Origin: Umbilicaria muhlenbergii
Taxonomy: Eukaryota; Ascomycota; Lecanoromycetes; Umbilicariales; Umbilicariaceae
Reading direction: 5' to 3'
Assembly: GCA_000611775.1 (NCBI GenBank)
Contig: KK106986.1
Location: 1,178,001 to 1,242,000 of the forward strand
DNA length: 64,000 nucleotides
Below the pieces are notes generated by a model that was not told the DNA's origin, made no database searches, and was given only the letters and a program-made list of their open reading frames with translations. The position numbers were made by a program, and so were the translations under genes. This document shows positions 57,992 through 64,000 of the stretch, piece after piece (position 1 is the stretch's first letter; every line of letters begins with the position of its first letter).

Positions 57992-59854
57992 TTACAATAG
58001 CACCATACCGGCACCGACCATCGCCGCAGCCATAACATAGACCCCAAGTGACAGCATCCCAAAACTGAAGCTAGGCACAGTGACCATCCCCGCAGCACCC
58101 TTCTTCGTAGCCGTGCTCTTGCTACTACTACCGCTGCTGCTGCCCGTGCCAGAAGGCACCGAGGTGACAGTTCCCGTACCAGCCGAGCCGGCTTGACTGA
58201 TGAGAGCGGCACAGCTTCCAGTGGGAGAGGCAGCAGCTTGGGTGGTGGCCGCGCCGTTGAAGTCACAAGCGTCGTTGTTTTGGGTTCCCTTTTGGTTCTG
58301 GTAGTAAGCATTGAAGGCCCAGGACAGCTGCTCCGTGGAATTGCACATGCTGTATGCTCCGTAGACTCCAGTGGTACCATTGGATGTGATGCCATTGCAG
58401 ACGCCTTGGACGAGGCCGCACACCTCGGCGAATAGACTTTGGACAGCGGTGTCGTTGCCGTTTGGCTTCGCGACGCAAGAAAGGGCGGGTAGCATACAAC
58501 TACATAGCTGTTGGTTTGGCGTTGGGGGCAAAGCAGTCGCTGCTTCCCAAGCCGTACCAGTGGCGGGACAATCCCGGGCAACTGTATTTGTGGGTGTGTA
58601 TGATGCAGAGTTCACGCCGCTAGGAGTCACCATGGCAATTTGACTTGAATAAGCCGTGAAGTCGGGTAGCTTGCTGGCAGTATCACCGTTGATCTCCACG
58701 AGACCTAGAAGACCGTTAGAGCCAGGTATCAAAGCTGTTCAATGATCACAGAAGCTTACCGTATTTGTTAGCTTCCTGGAAGTACTCGTAGACTATACCG
58801 CCGGACCAAACAGGGGTCATATCAGAACCGAACAGAGCGGCGACTTCAGTGAACTCTCGTGGTTCAGCGGTATTGCAACCATACTCGGCAAAGAATGCAG
58901 GCACAGAGTAATTGGCAAACTCTTGAGTTCGTGTTTCATATCCCGACTGAGAGTAGGAAGAATTCCCACACCAGGAGTAGATGTTGTAGCCCCAGAAGTC
59001 AATCGCATCGGCTGCTGGACCGCAGTTGAAGTAATCCGCCAGTTGAATCCGAATGTCTGAGACATCAGCAGTAGCGTATCCAACACCAATGGTTCGGTAA
59101 TTTTGTTGTTTGATATAAGATTTCATGTCTCGGACCGCAGCCTTCACAAAAGCACTTCCAGCGGTTGTGTTGATACTGTTCGCCACCTCGTTACCGGCAA
59201 AGAAGCCCAAGACATTGGTGTAGTTCTGCAGAGCGTCGACAACGCTGGTGTACTGTTTGTAGACTTGATCATTCCACTGTGGCGTATCTCGGTTGATAGA
59301 CACGCTAGGTTGTGAGAGATCGGCGATGAGGTATATCCCGGCATCTTGTAACATTTGCATACATTGCGAATGATCTTCGGAAGCGTTGATCGCGTACACA
59401 CGGATAGTGTTGGTTTGAAGCTCCTGGAGGAGGGGAATATCCCGCTTGCACCCAGCGGGATCCGCCAGTGGGTCTGTGAAGGTACTGCTTCCTACAGTGG
59501 TTGAGCCGTTGCCGCCAACGTCCTCTACTCTAAGGTCAGAATCCGTCTAATGTTTGATTGTTGTAAGACACTGACGTTGGTATGCAATCCCTTTGATGTA
59601 GCTGGATGGAGGTCAGTACTGGCGGAGCACAACCAGAAGGTGTGAAGGGCCACATACAATTCCGTGCCATTTGTCTTGTAGAAGAACTTGTTACCCTGAA
59701 TTGCAAACGACGTCAGTTCGTGTACATGCGTAGCGATGCGAACATTGAACCGCACCTTGATGACGATTGGATCAACACTGGTAGCAGCAACGGCGGAGGC
59801 GGCGAAGAAAGTCGCTGCCGCAAGCGCCGTCAATGCAACCCCGAAACCCTTCAT
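57992..59854 (-). CDS. GAS1: GH72 1,3-beta-glucanosyltransferase, GPI-anchored (Gas1/Gel type)
   Basis: Cell-wall enzyme that cleaves and re-joins beta-1,3-glucan chains at the plasma membrane. 547 aa from exons 59854-59756, 59695-59658, 59601-59576, 59527-58760 and 58704-57992. Signal peptide at ~1-25 ([17 protein letters not shown]). GH72 domain: [54 protein letters not shown] (acid/base Glu), [12 protein letters not shown], and [10 protein letters not shown] (nucleophile Glu). A Cys-rich CBM43/X8 domain follows ([14 protein letters not shown]...[12 protein letters not shown]...CDFNG), then a Ser/Gly-rich linker and a hydrophobic GPI-signal end. Intron 3 ends in AGAG; the second AG is used because the first puts a stop in frame. 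Head-to-head with FKS1, which makes this enzyme's substrate. Confidence 0.95.
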
Positions 59855-62465
59855 GTTCACGTGTCGTATGCCCAGATATCCGCCTTCTGTGGTTGAGGCG
59901 CGTTCCCCAAAGGCGTGTGATTATGCGTAATCGATGCCAAGAGCTAAAATTAAAGGCAAGGTTGAGGATGCAAAGTGCAAAGTGGAGGAAGGTGTCCTCG
60001 ACGGGGGCCCAAGCAGCTAGGTGGACCAGCCTTGACAGCACTATGTGATGCAGTGGACGATGGTATGAACGAATGTCATTAGTTACCCAGAGAAAATGGA
60101 GTTGATGATGGGAGAAGTGGATGTGAGAGTCTTGAGATTGGGCAGTGGTCGAGGTGGTGTGTTACTGTATTCCGTTGATGTGGCAGCATAAAATAACAGA
60201 CGGGTCTAACGGAAGTGAGGAATGACTGGCACAACGACTGACAACACGACTTGTCCCGCCGTCGCTTCGCAGCGACACAACGCCAATAATGGTTTCATAA
60301 ATTCCCGACAGGACGCGCAAGCATTTTTGCGATCTGATCTGCCGGTGGCCATATCAATTGCTTCAGTCACTCTCGACCAACTACATGGGCACGGCAGCAG
60401 TATTGCTGTGTGCGCACATCTCGTTACTGTTGCAATGATGAACTCCATGACAGTTTCCAGAGACACTCATGCTTTACGGATTACAAGACACTCAATAACT
60501 GCGCTACTTCCACAAACACAGCTGAGTTTCTGTCAGTCCACAGCAATACTGAGAACCCTCGCACGCTTCGTACCTGACTCTACATTTGGAGGATAAAGAG
60601 GATTCTGAGGCGGGGCTACTTTTCTTATCGAAGGAAGCAAAATGGGCTGCTTTGCCTCTTATCCGGAGTTAATCACTCATCAAGAAGCTGGGAATCAGAT
60701 CTTGTCAGGTACAGAGGATCCCCTTTTTTCCTTTTCGACGCCCACTTTCCAAAGAACACTGGGAAAGTATGCTGGGTCGACGTATGTGAGCGCCCCCCTG
60801 AATGCCGAATCCGTCCTTGCATAATCCTGGTACCTGGGGTTTCAACCAACCTCATCGAGTAAGGTGAGCTCGCCACCGTTGCACAAGCTTGCTGAGTGGA
60901 CGATCGCCTGCCGCTATCTTTAGACAATCTTGAGAACTTGAGAGAGACAGCGCAGGAGCCGGGACGAGCATGTCACTCAGATGGGATGGCGCAGCGAACC
61001 ACATGGCGATCTCTCTGGTGGCAAAAAGACCCTCTTCAAGTTCTTTGCCATTTGCCGCTTGCCTTTAAGCCAAGATCATCATGGTTGAAGTAGCGTCATA
61101 CTATAATAATATTAATAGCAGCAGACCAGCGCTTCTAATCCGAGAGTTGTTCCAGGCAAAGGGGAGGCCGTAGGCTGGAGGCTGGAGGCTGGAGGCTGGA
61201 GGCTGGAGGCTGGACGTAGTACGGTAAGCAGTACTCGTAGGCTCTGGGGATGCGACTGTTGATCCGTTGGGGGTGCTTGACGCTTAGGGATTCGCTACCC
61301 GCCACCGAGATTGTCGTGCGTCGCAAGTGAGTGGCTCCTAACGAAGGTGGTGCTCGTGCTCCGTACTCTGCACCAGGACTTATCATGTAAGATGATCATG
61401 TACGGTAGGAAGAAGACGGCCAGGAGCCTTTTCGGTGCAAGGTGAGTGGTCCACTTCTGCAGGCCTGGCCCACCGTTGTATGTGCGCAAAGGAGCCAATG
61501 AACGAGGCGAATCGGCAGCTTCCAATCGTGCTGCAATCAAAAGACCATCTTCGCGTCCCAGCGTCAGGCCAGTGGCTGCGCCGCTGCGGATGGCCGCTAG
61601 CCACCCGCCGTAGACCCGAACGGGCGAGACCGGCCGCCTTCCCATTCCTCTAAGCGTCGACCCCTGCCCAAAGTAAATTCCACGCTCAGCAAAGTACCTT
61701 CCCACGCTTCCTCTCCCTTTTCAATTTTCCGTGACCTCGACCTCTCCCATTCCACCAACCCAAGTCCCTCTTTTCCCTCTTTCCCTCTTTTCCCTCTTTA
61801 TCCGCCGCATCCTCCTCCTCACCAACTCCGTCCGACACCTCGCGTCGTCGGTGTCTTATCACACTCGCTCGAGGAAGTCGGGGATCGAAAAGGCTTCACG
61901 TTGGGCGCGGATCCTGGAGGCGGTGGATTCATTGGACAGGAAAGTTGGTAGCTCGAGCAACCACGCAATCATTGCATTACGATTCCTCCACACCACCACA
62001 CTCTTTATCTCGAGACAACAACAACTGCGAAACTTCAAGTGACCTGTTCTCGAACAAGCAGGACACGCAACAGCTGTACTGCAGCACAGGTCTTCGTTGC
62101 ATCAATTATTTGAGATTTCTGAAGTGGGCGGACCTTGCGTCGAACTTTCCGACACGAAACCCCTTTCACTCGCTTTCTGGCGGCAAATTCCTCGTTCAGC
62201 GTCTTACCGCGCAACAACATCGTGAAACCGACTTCTGGCAACAAACATCTCCACCGATCAGTATAACAATCGTCCAGATCAATGGGCAGCACTTAATGTG
62301 AGTCACGATCGGATTTCCCTCATCCATAACCCAATCGCCAAGGTTGCGATCTATGGTGGGGTGCACGACGTTGCCACCCCACGAACGTGGTGACAACAAC
62401 CGCCTCAACGTTCTGCTGACTGAGAATTCGCAGTTCCTCTACCAGAACATCATCCGACCGTAATC
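59855..62465. promoter_or_regulatory. 2.6-kb divergent region between GAS1-like and FKS1
   Basis: No gene recognised. Contents: a GGCTGGA minisatellite (61172-61213), a C/T-rich tract about 61735-61805 of the kind found in strong fungal promoters, and probably a long FKS1 leader (61800-62465), in which the short frames are unsupported. The GAS1-like promoter should occupy the left few hundred bases. Confidence 0.5.
61172..61213. repeat. GGCTGGA minisatellite, 6 perfect copies
   Basis: Six perfect 7-bp units in tandem. Each contains GCTGG, whose complement CCAGC is the core of the yeast Swi5/Ace2 binding site. It lies about 1.25 kb upstream of the FKS1 start. Confidence 0.95.
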
Positions 62466-64000
62466 ATGTCGGGCCAGCCGCAAGGAGGCCACTACGACGA
62501 TGGCTACGCTCATCACCCGCAACAAACCGACTCCTATTACCACGACGATCAGAACCAAGGCTACTATGACCAGCATCAAGACTATCAACAGCAGCATGCT
62601 GGCGATGGATACTACGACGAGTCGTATGTTACGCACTTCATCGTTGTGTGGATCACATGCTGACAGCTTTCAGTGGCTACTACAATGCAGACGCCAACAA
62701 CCCCTACCAGCAAGATGGAGGCTACTATGAGGGCCATCAACAAGGCGGCGAGGACGAATACTACAACGACCAGTACTATGACCAAGGGGCTCCAGCTGCT
62801 GGCCAGCAACCTCATTATGGCCAAGGCGGTTACGCGTAAGTACAGCAATTGGGACTTGAGTGTCATAAAGCTGATCGATGCATAGACCCAAACCTAGGCG
62901 TCGCGGCCATGATTCCGAAGAAGACTCCGAGACCTTTAGTGATTTCACTATGAGATCCGACATGGCTCGGGCCACCGACATGGACTACTACGGCCGTGGT
63001 GATGAGCGTTACAATGGCTACAACGGCGGCCAAATGGGTGGACAAGGCTACCGACCGCCGTCTTCTCAGATATCGTATGGTGGCAACAGGTCTTCTGGCG
63101 CATCGACACCCATTTATGGCATGGACTACAACAATGTTCTTCCCGTCGGCCAACGATCACGGGAACCTTACCCTGCGTGGACTTCCGACGCACAGATTCC
63201 TTTATCCAAGGAAGAGATCGAGGACATATTCCTTGATCTCACTGCTAAATTCGGCTTCCAGCGCGACAGCATGCGGAACATGTACGACCACTTGATGACT
63301 CTGCTCGATTCCCGGGCCTCCCGCATGACGCCAAATCAAGCATTGTTATCATTACACGCAGATTACATAGGAGGCGATAACGCCAACTACAGACGATGGT
63401 ATTTCGCAGCCCATCTCGACTTGGACGATGCTGTTGGATTCGCCAACATGAAGCTGGGCAAAGCCAACCGACGGACCCGCAAAGCACGCAAGGCAGCAAA
63501 GAAGAAGGCCGAACAAAACCCTCAAAACGAGGAGCAAACCCTCGAGAGTCTCGAAGGCGACAACAGTTTAGAAGCTGCCGAATACCGGTGGAAAACACGC
63601 ATGAACCGCATGTCACAGCACGACCGGGTGAGACAGGTGGCCCTGTACTTGCTTTGTTGGGGTGAAGCCAACCAAGTCCGCTTCATGCCGGAATGTCTTT
63701 GCTTCATCTTCAAGTGCGCGAGCGATTATCTCGCTTCTCCTGAGTGTCAGAACCGAGTCGAGCCTATCGAGGAGTGCACCTACCTCAACACCATCATCAC
63801 TCCACTGTACCAGTACTGCAGAGACCAAGGCTACGAGATTGAGGATGGCAAATATGTTCGTCGCGAGAAGGACCACAACAAGGTCATCGGTTACGATGAC
63901 GTTAACCAGCTCTTTTGGTATCCCGAAGGCATAGAACGAATTATTATGGAAGACAAAACTCGAATCGTCGACGTTCCCCCAGCGGAGAGATATCTGAAGC
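62466..64000 (+). CDS. FKS1: 1,3-beta-glucan synthase catalytic subunit (5' part, runs off the window end)
   Basis: Plasma-membrane enzyme making beta-1,3-glucan from UDP-glucose, the echinocandin target. Exons 62466-62623, 62674-62835 and 62886 onward; both introns are 50 nt. The start at 62466 gives [14 protein letters not shown], followed by ~105 residues rich in Tyr, Gln and Gly typical of FKS N-termini. The conserved part begins after [32 protein letters not shown], then [80 protein letters not shown] and [10 protein letters not shown]. About 478 of an expected ~1900 residues are present. Transmembrane regions, resistance hot spots and the catalytic domain lie beyond the window. Confidence 0.97.

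Overview
This is nuclear DNA from a filamentous ascomycete, most likely a dothideomycete. The support is gene-dense, single-copy fungal genes on both strands, many short introns (mostly 45-75 nt) with CTAAC/CTGAC-like branch sites, and filamentous-fungal versions of AUR1, SLM, SEC14, GAS1/Gel and FKS1. The genus cannot be told from the sequence. I recognise no rRNA, intact tRNA, CRISPR, viral element or intact transposon. One assembly gap (13015-13393) interrupts a WHI5-like gene.

Layout. 1-3622: MSH2 (5' part) and a GH18 chitinase, divergent. 3799-7688: ubiquitin-eS31 fusion (UBI3) and an ACE2/SWI5-like zinc-finger factor, divergent. 9635-11143: AUR1. 12845-14100: WHI5-like repressor across the gap. 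15372-17960: zinc metalloprotease with a jacalin-like tail. 17961-21036: gene-free, very G/C-skewed. 21037-23901: grainyhead/CP2 factor. 23902-27918: gene-poor, with a degraded palindrome-bearing element. 27919-34430: oxysterol-binding protein, LACTB2-like hydrolase, mitochondrial J-protein and an unknown 403-aa protein. 35563-38841: SLM1/2-like. 39699-44936: threonyl-tRNA synthetase, GAR1 (176 bp apart, divergent) and SEC14. 45284-48734: kinetochore Mis14/Nsl1 and two unknown small proteins. 49076-53302: aconitase and BUD20. 53932-57418: GCNA/SprT-like protease and MOG1. 57992-64000: GAS1-like glucanosyltransferase head-to-head with FKS1 (5' part).

Shared themes. Cell-wall genes sit at both ends (chitinase; GAS1 and FKS1). 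The middle holds several membrane-lipid and phosphoinositide genes (AUR1, OSH, SLM, SEC14). Genome maintenance and mitosis are represented by MSH2, the GCNA-like protease and Mis14, and ribosome or translation functions by UBI3, GAR1, BUD20 and ThrRS. No metabolic gene cluster is evident.

Most notable signals. (1) Short-range C-rich to G-rich strand-skew switches recur in at least seven places, and the assembly gap lies in one of them. (2) Non-canonical introns: two GC-AG introns (chitinase, SLM) and one apparent GT-GG intron just upstream of the HExxH codons of the GCNA-like gene. (3) Microexons of 13, 18 and 20 nt. (4) The GAS1/FKS1 head-to-head pair with a 6-copy minisatellite between them. 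Gene models were spliced by hand from reading frame, splice sites and family conservation; all multi-exon totals given below are divisible by three.
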